Origin: Stutzerimonas stutzeri
GTDB lineage: Bacteria > Pseudomonadota > Gammaproteobacteria > Pseudomonadales > Pseudomonadaceae
Assembly: GCF_002909485.1 (NCBI RefSeq)
Contig: NZ_PPXG01000001.1
Span: 372,001-436,000, forward strand
Length of the DNA: 64,000 nucleotides
Direction of reading: 5' to 3'
The notes beneath the pieces are model-generated. The model worked only from the letters and a program-made list of their open reading frames with translations, had not been told where the DNA came from and ran no database searches. The translations under genes and the position numbers were made by a program. This document shows, piece by piece, positions 32,392 to 42,602 of this stretch. Position 1 is the first letter of the stretch. Every line of letters begins with the position of its first letter.

Positions 32392-32408
32392 AGCAAGAGC
32401 GGTGCCAA
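32392..32408 (-). promoter_or_regulatory. Candidate sigma-54 promoter for operon 1
   Basis: The minus strand reads T-TGGCACC-GCTC-TTGC-T, one mismatch from the RpoN consensus YTGGCACGNNNNTTGCW. The invariant GG (32406-32405) and GC (32394-32393) are ten bases apart. Predicted transcription starts near 32382, about 40 nt upstream of the riboswitch aptamer. Confidence 0.7.
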
Positions 32409-32477
32409 TGCACGGAAATCGCGCGCCATAGGCGTCGCGAAAGGATTGCTAATCGGTGGCTGCCCTGTTTTGGGGCT

Positions 32478-32508
32478 GCGCTCGAAGCGGTGCATGCTTT
32501 TCGAGCGC
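32478..32508. terminator. Hairpin after the chemoreceptor gene
   Basis: An inverted repeat with GCGCTCGAA / TTCGAGCGC arms (32478-32486, 32500-32508) lies 44 bp beyond the chemoreceptor stop. No T-tail is visible. It probably ends that transcript, and it also lies about 110 bp upstream of the predicted operon 1 start, so an activator site cannot be excluded. The rest of 32341-32551 shows no gene. Confidence 0.45.
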
Positions 32509-32551
32509 GCTACGGCGAAGCTGGATCGCAACGCCGATAGGGCATGAAGGC

Positions 32552-34021
32552 TTAGAGCTTGAGCTGGCCGATAGCCCGACTCAAATCGTTGGATAGCGCG
32601 GCCAGTTCTGCGCTGGTGCTGGCCGAGCTTACGGTTTGTTCGACGGTTCGTTCAGTGACATCGCGGATGCCGGTAACCGATCGATTGAGCTCTTCGGCGA
32701 CCTGGCTCTGCTGTTCTGCAGCAACGGCGATCTGCGTGTTGCTTTCGCGCATCTGCGCCACGGCGCCGGCGATGGCTTCAAGCGCCTGGGCCGCCTCATG
32801 CGCTTCACGCACACAGTCGTCGGCCTTGAGCGAACTCTCCTGCATGAACTCCACGGCATCGCGGGTCATGGCCTGCAGGCCGGAGATCATCTGGGTGATT
32901 TCGTCGGTGGAGTCCTGTACGCGCTTGGCAAGGTTACGCACCTCGTCGGCGACCACTGCGAAACCGCGACCCTGCTCACCGGCACGAGCAGCCTCGATGG
33001 CGGCGTTGAGCGCCAGCAGGTTGGTCTGTTCGGCGATGCTGTGGATCACGTTGACGACGCTGTTGATCTTCTGGCTGTCTGCGGCGAGCTGGCCGATCAT
33101 CTCACCGGTCTGCTGAACGCCCAAGGAAAGGCTGGAGATGGACTTCTGGACCCGCCCTACGACCCGATGACCGTCGCCAGCGAGGCGATCGGCATTCTGC
33201 GATTGGTCCCGTGTTTCGCGTGCATGTTCGGCGATCTGATGAACCGTGGCGCTCATTTCATTGATCGCCGTTGCGGCCTGATCGGTTTCGCCCTGTTGGC
33301 CGCGCATGCCCTTGTGCACATCATTCATGCTCGTGGCGAGGCGGCTTGCACCTTCGTCGAGGCGGGCGGCCGCTTGGGCGACAGTGCTGACCACACGTTG
33401 GTAGCCGTTTTGCATCGCATTGAATGCGCTGGCCATCTGGCCGACTTCGTCACGGCTTTCCAGCGGTACGCGGGCCTGCAAATCGCCGCTGCGCTCGACG
33501 TGCAGCATGACGTCCTTGAGTGTATTGAGATGGCTGAGCAGAAAGCGGATGAGTAGCTGCGAGGCGGCGAGCAGACCGAGCATCAGCACTGCAACCGCCA
33601 TGGCATAGCTGAAGAAATGCTCACTCAGCACTTGAATGACGCTGGGCGCGCGGGCCAGTACAGCCAGCTTCTGGCCATCGGGTCGGGCAATCGTCTGCGC
33701 ACCCACTACCGGGTTACTGGCGAACAATCGGTCATAGGAGAGGGCGGTCCACCCGTTATCGGCAACGACCTGGCCCTCGACTTGGGCGCGCTGATCTGCC
33801 TGAAACACAGCTAGGTCCGGGCCCTGCGGCAGCGCCGCGGACTCGGGCCATGCTGCCAGTAGTGAAGCACGCGCCTGGGCAGCTAAGTGGGCATCGGCGC
33901 TGCGCGCACTCTGCTCCAGCTGTACGGCATAGAGCACCAACAGCAACGCGATGACGAAGGTCACCATGTTGAGCGCCCAGAATTTGTACTTGAGCGACAG
34001 ATCGCGAATCCAAACGGCCAT
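32552..34021 (-). CDS. Methyl-accepting chemotaxis protein
   Basis: 489 aa. One membrane segment (about 15-33), a short periplasmic domain of about 120 residues, a second membrane segment (about 137-158), a HAMP domain, then a long coiled-coil signalling domain with the highly conserved hairpin tip [31 protein letters not shown]. It signals to CheA/CheW. The periplasmic domain is small and of no family that I recognise, so the ligand is unknown. The gene sits beside the guanidine island, and a role in sensing its substrates is conceivable but unsupported. Confidence 0.93.
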   Translation of the reverse strand: MAVWIRDLSLKYKFWALNMVTFVIALLLVLYAVQLEQSARSADAHLAAQARASLLAAWPESAALPQGPDLAVFQADQRAQVEGQVVADNGWTALSYDRLFASNPVVGAQTIARPDGQKLAVLARAPSVIQVLSEHFFSYAMAVAVLMLGLLAASQLLIRFLLSHLNTLKDVMLHVERSGDLQARVPLESRDEVGQMASAFNAMQNGYQRVVSTVAQAAARLDEGASRLATSMNDVHKGMRGQQGETDQAATAINEMSATVHQIAEHARETRDQSQNADRLAGDGHRVVGRVQKSISSLSLGVQQTGEMIGQLAADSQKINSVVNVIHSIAEQTNLLALNAAIEAARAGEQGRGFAVVADEVRNLAKRVQDSTDEITQMISGLQAMTRDAVEFMQESSLKADDCVREAHEAAQALEAIAGAVAQMRESNTQIAVAAEQQSQVAEELNRSVTGIRDVTERTVEQTVSSASTSAELAALSNDLSRAIGQLKL

Positions 34022-34127
34022 GACTGCTCTTCTTCATATTTAGGAGGTGGCCGTAGCGGTTGAACGCATGCGGCGCGACTCAACAATTAACGGCCGCTGG
34101 GGGCAGAGCTTGAGAAGAAATTGTGAA

Positions 34128-34934
34128 TCAGTCGAGGTCAGGCAGCCCGAAGAAAGTGCGGGCGCAGCGGGTGGTGTGCTCGGCGAGTCGCGCTTCGCTT
34201 TCGCCACGGTGAATAGCCACCTCGCGCAGCACTTCCGGTAGATAGGCTGGTTGATTTTGCCCGCTTTTCGGCTTGGGTCGCAGGCTGCGTGGTAACAGAT
34301 AGGGCGCATCGCTTTCCAGCATCAGGCGTCCTTCGGGTATTTCACCGACCAGCGGATGCAGATGGGTGCCACGACGCTCGTCGCAAATCCAACCGGTGAT
34401 GCCGATGTGCAGATCGAGGTCGAGATAGGTGTACAGCGCACGTTTCTCGCCAGTGAAGCAGTGCACCACCGCGGCGCTCAACTGGTCGCGAAACGGCCGC
34501 AGGATCGCTACCAGCCGTTCGCTGGCGTCGCGCTCGTGGAGGAAGACCGGTAGGCATAGGTCGACAGCGAGCTGCAGCTGTTCTTCCAGTGCACGTTCTT
34601 GTTGTGGTCGTGGCGAGAAATCGCGGTTGAAATCCAGCCCGCACTCACCGACAGCGCGCACTTCGGGCTCACCCAGCAGACTGCGCAGCTGGCTAACGCT
34701 ATCGGCGGTCCACTGGCTGGCGTCGTGCGGATGGACGCCTGCGGTGCTGAATAGGTGTTGGCGAGATTCGTCGATCTCGCGACAGAGTCTGATCGCAGCT
34801 TCACTTTCTGCAAGACTGGTTCCGGTGAGCACCATCTGAGCAACGCCCGCGGCTTTGGCACGCTCGACGACTGCCGATGGGTCCGAGGCGAATGTCGGAT
34901 GGGTCAAATTGACGCCAATATCGATAAGCTGCAT
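34128..34934 (-). CDS. tatD: TatD-family metal-dependent hydrolase
   Basis: 268 aa TIM-barrel hydrolase. Metal-binding features are DIGVNLTH near the N-terminus, GECGLDF, HCFTG and LESDAPYL, in the order seen in TatD nucleases. TatD has 3'-5' exonuclease/DNase activity in E. coli. The start is the ATG at 34934 (MQLIDIG), because upstream residues precede the conserved first strand. Divergent from the lytic transglycosylase gene. Confidence 0.92.
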   Translation of the reverse strand: MQLIDIGVNLTHPTFASDPSAVVERAKAAGVAQMVLTGTSLAESEAAIRLCREIDESRQHLFSTAGVHPHDASQWTADSVSQLRSLLGEPEVRAVGECGLDFNRDFSPRPQQERALEEQLQLAVDLCLPVFLHERDASERLVAILRPFRDQLSAAVVHCFTGEKRALYTYLDLDLHIGITGWICDERRGTHLHPLVGEIPEGRLMLESDAPYLLPRSLRPKPKSGQNQPAYLPEVLREVAIHRGESEARLAEHTTRCARTFFGLPDLD

Positions 34935-35107
34935 AGCGACCCCAAAACTTAAATTCAATGTAAATCAACAAGATAGGTTATTAACCTAAACCACTTTTAG
35001 AGCATCAGCTAGCAGAATCACCCGACCTGTGAGAACCTTTGCCACCTTATTGCGGGCAGGGACACCGCGTTTAGCGCTCTCTGCGTCTTCAGACCGGTGC
35101 ATCCTCG

Positions 35108-36523
35108 ATGTCACGATTGCTGCCACTTCTGATCTGCTTGCTGCTGGTTTTAACGCCGGTGATAGCGAGCGCTCGCGTGGCCGGACCTGAGGCCTGGCAA
35201 TCGAGCGATACGGTACGTGATCTTGCCGAGATTCGCCGCAGTGGCGTATTGCGCGTACTGGTCAACCAGAGCCGTAACAGTTCCGGAGAAGTGAAGGGCG
35301 AGGCAATAGGCGTGGAGTACGCGCGGCTGCGCGCCTTTGAACAACACCTGAACCGCGACGCCGCACCCGGGCGCTCAATTACCCTCAAAATCATTCCCAA
35401 AGCCAAAGACCAATTGCTCGGCGCGCTGCAGCGCGGTGAAGGTGATCTGGTAGCGCCTGGCGAATTGCTGCCGTTGGCGGGCATGAAGGGCATCAGCCGC
35501 AGCCGGCCAGTAGTAAGCGACGTATCGCTGGTGCTGATTGGACGGCAGGGCGGTCCACGCTATCAGCGTCTGGAGCAGCTTTCCGGGCGTAGCGTTGCCT
35601 TGCCGCCTGGCAGTGCCGCAGGGCCGGCGCTGGCGCGCCTGAACAAACAGTTGATGGAACGCAATCAGGCGCCGATCGTCGCGGAGTGGGTCGACCCCAC
35701 GATGGCCGTCGAAGACGTGCTGGAAATGGTGCAGGCCGGCGTCTATCCGGCCACCGTCGTCGAGCACACCATCGCCAAGCGTTGGGCCAAGGTCATGCCG
35801 AAACTGCGTATCGACCAGCACCTGAGTCTGGAGGACAAAGGCAGCATGCACTGGTTCGTGCGCAAGGATGCCAGCATGCTGCGCGCAAGTGCCGATCGCT
35901 TTCTCAAGGACTTCGATCTGCCGGATAACCAGGATGTAGCTTTCGAGCGTGTTTACCGGCGCCTGTACAAAGTGCAATACCCGCTCGACAGAGTCGGTCG
36001 CCAGCGCCTGGAAAAGGTTCGTCCGACGCTGCAGCGCTATGCCGAACAGATCGAACTGGATTGGCTGAACCTTGCCGCACTGGCGTTCAAGGAATCCACG
36101 TTGAATCCGGCGGCCCGGGGGGCTGGCGGCGCGACAGGCTTGATGCAGGTTACGCCGGCCACCGCCCGCGCGATGGGCGTGAGCAATATCCAGCAGCTGG
36201 ACAATAACGTGCAGGCCAGTGCGAAGTATTTGGCGAACATCCGCCGTAACTACTTCGCCAGCCCGCGCCTGAACGAGCGTGAGCGCATGGCGTTCATTCT
36301 CGCCGCTTACAATCTCGGCCCGCAGCGAGTGCAGAGCATGCGTGCCGAGGCCCGCCGACGCGGCCTCAATCCGGACCAGTGGTTCTTCCAGGTCGAACGT
36401 ATTGCCATGGAGACCGTCGGGATGGGTGTGGTGGCCTACGTCAACAGTATCAACAAGTACTACCTCGCCTATCAGCGCGAGCGTTACTTACTGGAAGCAG
36501 ACCGCAAGACGGCGGCCAACTGA
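35108..36523 (+). CDS. MltF-like membrane-bound lytic murein transglycosylase
   Basis: 471 aa with a signal peptide (about 1-22), an SBP_bac_3-like periplasmic-binding domain (about 40-280) and a C-terminal SLT lysozyme-like domain. The catalytic Glu is in FKESTLNP, and the family block GLMQVTPATARAMGV follows. It cleaves peptidoglycan glycan strands to 1,6-anhydro products. The domain order is that of MltF, whose binding domain regulates activity. The ATG at 35108 directly precedes the hydrophobic signal segment. Confidence 0.9.
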   Translation: MSRLLPLLICLLLVLTPVIASARVAGPEAWQSSDTVRDLAEIRRSGVLRVLVNQSRNSSGEVKGEAIGVEYARLRAFEQHLNRDAAPGRSITLKIIPKAKDQLLGALQRGEGDLVAPGELLPLAGMKGISRSRPVVSDVSLVLIGRQGGPRYQRLEQLSGRSVALPPGSAAGPALARLNKQLMERNQAPIVAEWVDPTMAVEDVLEMVQAGVYPATVVEHTIAKRWAKVMPKLRIDQHLSLEDKGSMHWFVRKDASMLRASADRFLKDFDLPDNQDVAFERVYRRLYKVQYPLDRVGRQRLEKVRPTLQRYAEQIELDWLNLAALAFKESTLNPAARGAGGATGLMQVTPATARAMGVSNIQQLDNNVQASAKYLANIRRNYFASPRLNERERMAFILAAYNLGPQRVQSMRAEARRRGLNPDQWFFQVERIAMETVGMGVVAYVNSINKYYLAYQRERYLLEADRKTAAN

Positions 36524-36529
36524 TCACGT

Positions 36530-37549
36530 TCAGCGGGTTGCGGTGCGCGCAGCCTGCTGCTGGTATGCAGCAACAAGGCGCAAACGTTCGCTCTCGTCGA
36601 AATGCTCCGTCTCCAGGCGTTCGATAGCTCTAAGGCGCTCGATGTCGTCCAGGCCGCGGGTGGTCTCAATGCGCTGCCGTTCCTGTCGATAGGCCGCGAC
36701 TCGCTGTTGCCATTGATGGCGTTGTTGGTCCAGCGCCTCCAGACGCTCAGCTGCCGCCGAGCCCACCAATTGCTGACGTAGCTGGCGGATCTGCTGTGCA
36801 CTTCCACCGTTTGCCAACAGTGCGGCGCTTTGCTCGCGAAGCTCGGTTTGCAACTGTGGCACAAGCAGATCCTGCAGTTCGCCGGGCAGCGATGCGCGCA
36901 GCTGATCAATGGCTCGACCCTTGGCAGCGCTATCCAGCGCAGGGTCGGAGCGTATGGCAAGGCGCTCCAGGCTGAAGCGGTCGTAAGCTTCGTCCAGCGC
37001 AAAGAAGGCCTGGTGAACAGCGGGGTCAAGTACCTGTGCCCGCAGCGCTTGTACCGCGCTCAGACGCTGGCGCAACGCACCCAGATCTGGCGCGCGCGTG
37101 TAAGAGGCTTCTAATTCAAGCAGTTGGCGCTTGTAACTCAGGTACTGGTTGAGTATTGCAATCGCCTGGCCTTGGGCAGGTTCCGGTAGCTCGGCAGCAA
37201 TATGATGGTGCAATCGTTCGATGCTGCCTTTGAGTGACTCCTCACCGATAGCCGCGAGAAAGTAATCAAAGATCTGTCGAATCTCGGCTCCGACGATGAG
37301 GTTGCCGGCTTGGTCCAGGCGGAATTGACCGTCGATGTGCGTGCCCTTGAACGAGTCCGGGAGTTTCATAGCAGTCTGTGGCGCTGCATTTGTTTCGCGC
37401 GGTTGCATGACTGGTGGTGTTGAAGCCGGGGCTGGCGAGACAGAGGCGGGTGGCGTGGCAGCCGAGGTCGGGCTGGAAGCTGATCGGCCCAACATGATGG
37501 TCAGGCTTAGCGCGGCGACCAGGGTCAGCAGAACGAGGTATCGACTCAT
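36530..37549 (-). CDS. lifO: Lipase-specific foldase (lipase chaperone)
   Basis: 339 aa steric chaperone. An N-terminal membrane anchor (about 5-22) is followed by a Pro/Ala-rich linker and a long helical domain of many charged repeats. The family motif RxxFDY(F/C)L is present as RQIFDYFLAAIGEE. It folds the class I lipase in the periplasm before type II secretion. It lies 80 bp behind the lipase gene, the usual arrangement, probably as one transcript. Confidence 0.94.
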   Translation of the reverse strand: MSRYLVLLTLVAALSLTIMLGRSASSPTSAATPPASVSPAPASTPPVMQPRETNAAPQTAMKLPDSFKGTHIDGQFRLDQAGNLIVGAEIRQIFDYFLAAIGEESLKGSIERLHHHIAAELPEPAQGQAIAILNQYLSYKRQLLELEASYTRAPDLGALRQRLSAVQALRAQVLDPAVHQAFFALDEAYDRFSLERLAIRSDPALDSAAKGRAIDQLRASLPGELQDLLVPQLQTELREQSAALLANGGSAQQIRQLRQQLVGSAAAERLEALDQQRHQWQQRVAAYRQERQRIETTRGLDDIERLRAIERLETEHFDESERLRLVAAYQQQAARTATR

Positions 37550-37629
37550 GGAAATGCCTTACGAAGGCGGTCGGGATGGTGATCCCGACCAAGTTCATGG
37601 GGGCTGTAAACTTTGGCTCATCCAGTTCG

Positions 37630-38613
<984 letters not shown>

Positions 38614-38648
38614 TCACCGCGCATCGCGCGTACTGCGCAAGGATAAGC

Positions 38649-38664
38649 GCAGCATTCGTGCCAG
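38649..38664 (-). promoter_or_regulatory. Candidate sigma-54 promoter of the lipase gene
   Basis: The minus strand reads C-TGGCACG-AATG-CTGC, with GG (38662-38661) and GC (38650-38649) ten bases apart. Predicted start near 38637 gives a 5' leader of about 70 nt. A perfect GTAAC-T-GTTAC dyad at 38746-38756, about 110 bp upstream, could be an activator site. The remainder of 38566-38866 holds no gene that I can support. Confidence 0.6.
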
Positions 38665-38866
38665 AACTTGCGAGATGAGACGCATAAGCTCTAGCTGGGC
38701 TCTCGTGCGAGAAATGATATTGCCGTGCTATCGGGACGGTTCGGCGTAACTGTTACCGAGCGAAACGGCAATTGAGTGAGAAGGTACTGTTTCGCCGAAG
38801 ATGAGTGACGCAAAGGCGCATTATCGACGAAGATGATGACCGATTGTTCTCATTGTGACCTTATGG

Positions 38867-39364
38867 TCACGGGTATTCGATTGCCACCACGTACCAGAGC
38901 TTCATGCCGGTGGGCGTCTGCACCTGAACTTCGGCATCCAGCGTCTTACCCAGCAAGGCACGCGCCAATGGTGAGTCGATGCTGATCAGCCCTTGGCGGA
39001 GATCCAGCTCGTCGGGGCCTACGATTCGGTAGCGCGCTTCCTCACCGTCCTCATCCTCCAGGGTTACCCATGCGCCGAAATACACTTTGTTCGGATCGCT
39101 AGGGCGTTCGCCGACCACCTTGAGCTTTTCCAATCGCTTGGTCAGGAAGCGCACACGGCTGTCGATTTCCCGAAGCATCTTCTTGCCATAGGTGTACTCG
39201 GCATTCTCCGAACGGTCACCTTGTGCCGCTGCCTCGCTCACCGATTGGGTTACCTGTGGGCGCTTGACATGCCAGAGTTCGTGAAGCTCGGCGCGCAGCC
39301 GGGCTTCGCCCTCGGGGGTGATCAAGGGCGTGCCAGCCGGGCGGGGTGGGCGGTAGCGGCTCAT
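38867..39364 (-). CDS. greB: Transcript cleavage factor GreB
   Basis: 165 aa GreA/GreB family. The N-terminal coiled coil carries the acidic tip [13 protein letters not shown] that reaches the RNA polymerase active site. The C-terminal FKBP-like domain ends VVAIEYP, as in GreB. It rescues backtracked polymerase. The stop codon lies within a short GTGACC/GGTCAC hairpin (38855-38870). Probably expressed with, or just behind, the ybbP gene. Confidence 0.94.
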   Translation of the reverse strand: MSRYRPPRPAGTPLITPEGEARLRAELHELWHVKRPQVTQSVSEAAAQGDRSENAEYTYGKKMLREIDSRVRFLTKRLEKLKVVGERPSDPNKVYFGAWVTLEDEDGEEARYRIVGPDELDLRQGLISIDSPLARALLGKTLDAEVQVQTPTGMKLWYVVAIEYP

Positions 39365-39403
39365 GGATTTCCGGTCTTGCTGAAAAGCGCTGATTGTACC
39401 GCT

Positions 39404-41908
39404 TCAATTCTCGCGCAGTACGGTAAGCGGGCTGGCGTTGAGCGCTCGGCGCGTGCCGATCAGCCCGGCGCCACCAACCAGCAGCGCACCAATCAGTGGC
39501 AATACCAGCAACCAGGGATGCGGCTGCCAGCGCAGATCGAACGCGTAGTGATAGAGCAGGGCGCTGACCAGTTCGCAACCGAGCGCGGCCAGCAGGCCAC
39601 TGGCTGCACCGAGCAGGCCGAACTCTGCGCGACGTGCACGAAGCAGCAATCGCCGCTCCGCACCAAGTGCCCGCAGCAATGCGCCCTGGCGAATGCGCTC
39701 GTCCAGCGTGGCCTGCAACCCGGCGAACAAAACCGCCAGTCCGGCGGCAAGCACGAACAGCAGCACGTACTCCACTGCCAGCGACACCTGGGCAAGAATG
39801 CTGCGCAGCTGAGCCAGCAACGCCTCCACCTGAAGTAGGGTGACCGAGGGGAACGCACGAGCCAGCTCTACAAGCTCACGCTCCTTGCCGGGTGGCAGGT
39901 GGAAGCTGGTCATATAGGTCGCTGGCATACCCTGCAGCGTGTCCGGTTCGAAGATCATGTAGAAATTGGGCTGGAAGCTATCCCAGTTGACCTCACGCAG
40001 GCTGGTGACGCTGGCCTCGCGGGCCAACCCGCCGATGGTGAAGGACAAGCGGTCGCCCAGCTTCAGTTGCAGGCTTTCAGCTAGCTCGGCCTCTACGGAT
40101 ACCCCTGGGGTGTCCGTTGCCTTCTTATCTGTCCACCATTGCCCGGCAACCAGATGGTTGTCCTTGGGAAGGTCGGACGCCCAGGTCAGGCTGAGATCGC
40201 GGCGTATGGCGCGCTCACCCTGGGATTCCTTGCTGACCAACTGGCGCACCGGCTCGCCGTTGATCGAAATCAGGCGGCCCGGTACGACCGGATACAGTGG
40301 GGCGGCATGGCTGGAAAGGGCGGCGATGCGCTCGGCAAAGGCATCCTTTTCCGCTGGTAGGACATTCAGAACGAAGTGGTTGGGTGCGTTATCCGGCAGC
40401 TGTTCCTGCCAGGTATCGAGCAACTCGCCGCGCAACAACGCGATCAGAGCCATGGCCAGCAGGATCAGGCCGAAAGCGAGTGCTTGCCCTGCGGCTGCCA
40501 GTGGATGGCGCAGCAACTGGCCCAGGCCAAGGCGCCAGCTCAGCGATGCGCCAGCAAGCAAGCGACGCATGGCCTTGAGGCCGAGCAGAAGCAGGCCGCC
40601 AAGGAGCAGCGTGGCAAGCAGGCCGCCGCCAAGCAATGCCAGGGTGATTTTCAGATCGAGGCTTAGGCGCCACATGATCAGCCCGAGCGCGAAGATGGCC
40701 GTGCCGTAGACCAACCATGCACTGGGCGGGATGGGCAGCATGTCGCGGCGCAGCACCCGCAACGGTGGTACACGACCCAATGCTGCCAGCGGGGGCAGGG
40801 CAAAGCCTGCCAGCGCTACCAGACCGGTTGCTATGCCGGCAGTTGCGGGCCAGATGCCGCCCGGCGGTATCTCCTGGGCAAGTAGATCGCGCAAAAGGAA
40901 GAACAGCCCGTGCTGTGCAGCCCAGCCGAGCAGCGCCCCCGTAAAACTGGCAAGCAGGCCGAGCATGCCCAGTTGCAGGGTGTAGAGCAGCAGCGCATCA
41001 ATGCGTGAAAGACCCAGGCAGCGCAGCAGGGCGCTGGCGTCGAAGCGGCGCGTGGCGAAGCGGGCTGCGGAGAGCGCCACGGCCACTCCGGCCAGTAGAA
41101 TCGCGGCCAGGCTGGCGAGGTTCAGATAGCGCTCAGCGCGACCAAGTGCACCACCGATCTGTCGATTGCTGTCGTTGGCCGTTTCAATACGCTGATGCGC
41201 TTGCAGCCCTGCTTGCAGTGACTGCTGATAGGTCGCGAGTGCCGCGCTCTCGCCGCGCCAAAGCTCGCGGTAGCGGACGCGGCTGCCGGGTTGCACGACG
41301 CCAGTTGCGTCCAGGTCATCGAGGTGCATCAGGACGCGTGGAGTCAGGCTGTAGAAATCGCCGACTCGGTCCGGTTCGTAGGTGAGTACACGGGTCAGGC
41401 GCAGCGGTTTATTGCCGACTTCGATGCTGTCTCCGATCGCCAGGTCGAGTGCTGCGAACAGTCGTGCTTCGGCCCAGGCTTCGCCGGGTGCCGGGCCCCC
41501 TCCTGGTTGTTCGGCCTCATAGGGCTGCGCTGCACTGCGCAGGGTGCCACGTAGCGGATAGGCGCTGCTCGCAGCCTTCACGCTGGCAAGTTGCAGGTTC
41601 TGATCGGTTGCAATCACACTTGAGAATTCGACTACCCGTGCATGATCGAGACCTTGTGCCATGCCCGCTTCGATCTGCTCTGGCACTGCCGGCGCGCTAC
41701 CGCTCAGGACCATGTCAGCACCCAGAAACTCACTGGCTCGTAGCAGCATTGCGTCGTTCAACCGGGCGCCGAAGTAGCCGATCGCAGTGCTGGCAGCCAC
41801 AGCCACCACCAGCGCGAAAAACAGCACACGCAGCTCGCCAGCGCGGGCGTCACGCATTAATTGTCGGAAAGCCAGGGCAAGTAGCCGAGCCTTGGGCATG
41901 CGCATCAT
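39404..41908 (-). CDS. ybbP: YbbP-like ABC transporter permease (FtsX domains)
   Basis: 834 aa. One N-terminal membrane helix, two FtsX/MacB-type permease domains (about 240-460 and 700-830) and large periplasmic parts make up the ten-helix YbbP layout. In E. coli YbbAP is a mechanotransmission-type ABC complex encoded beside TesA. The ATG at 41908 overlaps the ybbA stop as ATGA; a longer frame upstream re-reads ybbA. Confidence 0.9.
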   Translation of the reverse strand: MMRMPKARLLALAFRQLMRDARAGELRVLFFALVVAVAASTAIGYFGARLNDAMLLRASEFLGADMVLSGSAPAVPEQIEAGMAQGLDHARVVEFSSVIATDQNLQLASVKAASSAYPLRGTLRSAAQPYEAEQPGGGPAPGEAWAEARLFAALDLAIGDSIEVGNKPLRLTRVLTYEPDRVGDFYSLTPRVLMHLDDLDATGVVQPGSRVRYRELWRGESAALATYQQSLQAGLQAHQRIETANDSNRQIGGALGRAERYLNLASLAAILLAGVAVALSAARFATRRFDASALLRCLGLSRIDALLLYTLQLGMLGLLASFTGALLGWAAQHGLFFLLRDLLAQEIPPGGIWPATAGIATGLVALAGFALPPLAALGRVPPLRVLRRDMLPIPPSAWLVYGTAIFALGLIMWRLSLDLKITLALLGGGLLATLLLGGLLLLGLKAMRRLLAGASLSWRLGLGQLLRHPLAAAGQALAFGLILLAMALIALLRGELLDTWQEQLPDNAPNHFVLNVLPAEKDAFAERIAALSSHAAPLYPVVPGRLISINGEPVRQLVSKESQGERAIRRDLSLTWASDLPKDNHLVAGQWWTDKKATDTPGVSVEAELAESLQLKLGDRLSFTIGGLAREASVTSLREVNWDSFQPNFYMIFEPDTLQGMPATYMTSFHLPPGKERELVELARAFPSVTLLQVEALLAQLRSILAQVSLAVEYVLLFVLAAGLAVLFAGLQATLDERIRQGALLRALGAERRLLLRARRAEFGLLGAASGLLAALGCELVSALLYHYAFDLRWQPHPWLLVLPLIGALLVGGAGLIGTRRALNASPLTVLREN

Positions 41909-42591
41909 TCGGCTGACTCGGCAGCGATCTGTCGACCAGCTTCGAGGCGAATCATGCGATGGCACCGTTTGGCCAGGCGCTCATCGTGGGTTACCAGCAC
42001 CAGGGTGGTTCCGCGTTCACGATTGAGCTCGAAAAGCAGTTCCGTGACATGGGCGCCGGTGTGAGTGTCGAGATTGCCGGTGGGTTCATCGGCAAACAGC
42101 ACGTCAGGTTCGGCGGCGAACGCGCGGGCGAGGGCGACACGTTGCTGCTCACCACCGGAGAGCTGGCGAGGATAGTGATGCAGGCGCTCCGCCAGGCCAA
42201 CGCGTCCGAGCAGTTCGGTGGCCCGTTCACGGGCGTCGCGGCGGCCGTCCAGCTCCAACGGCAGCATGACGTTCTCCAATGCGTTCAGGCTGTCCAGCAG
42301 CTGGAAGGACTGGAAAACGAAGCCGACGTGCTCGGCGCGCACCCGTGCCCGCTGATCTTCGTCGAGTGCAGCCAGCGCATGGCCGGCCAGGTGTACTTCG
42401 CCCGAGCTCGGCAGATCGAGCCCGGCCAGCAGGCCGAGCAGCGTTGACTTTCCAGAGCCCGAGGTGCCAACGATGGCAAGGCTGTCGCCCTTGGCCAGTT
42501 GCAGGGAGAGGTCGGCCAGGATGCTCAGCTCGCCTTCCGCGCTGGGTACCACTTTGTTAAGGTTCCGGGCGTCGAGAATGTTGCCGCTCAT
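41905..42591 (-). CDS. ybbA: YbbA-like ABC transporter ATP-binding protein
   Basis: 228 aa ATPase of the LolD/MacB type. Walker A is GTSGSGKST, the signature LSGGEQQR, and Walker [12 protein letters not shown]. It partners the YbbP permease encoded immediately downstream. Its start codon is only 11 bp from the divergent tesA start, so the promoters must overlap the opposite coding regions or lie within them. Confidence 0.92.
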   Translation of the reverse strand: MSGNILDARNLNKVVPSAEGELSILADLSLQLAKGDSLAIVGTSGSGKSTLLGLLAGLDLPSSGEVHLAGHALAALDEDQRARVRAEHVGFVFQSFQLLDSLNALENVMLPLELDGRRDARERATELLGRVGLAERLHHYPRQLSGGEQQRVALARAFAAEPDVLFADEPTGNLDTHTGAHVTELLFELNRERGTTLVLVTHDERLAKRCHRMIRLEAGRQIAAESAE

Positions 42592-42602
42592 GAGGGGATC
42601 CG

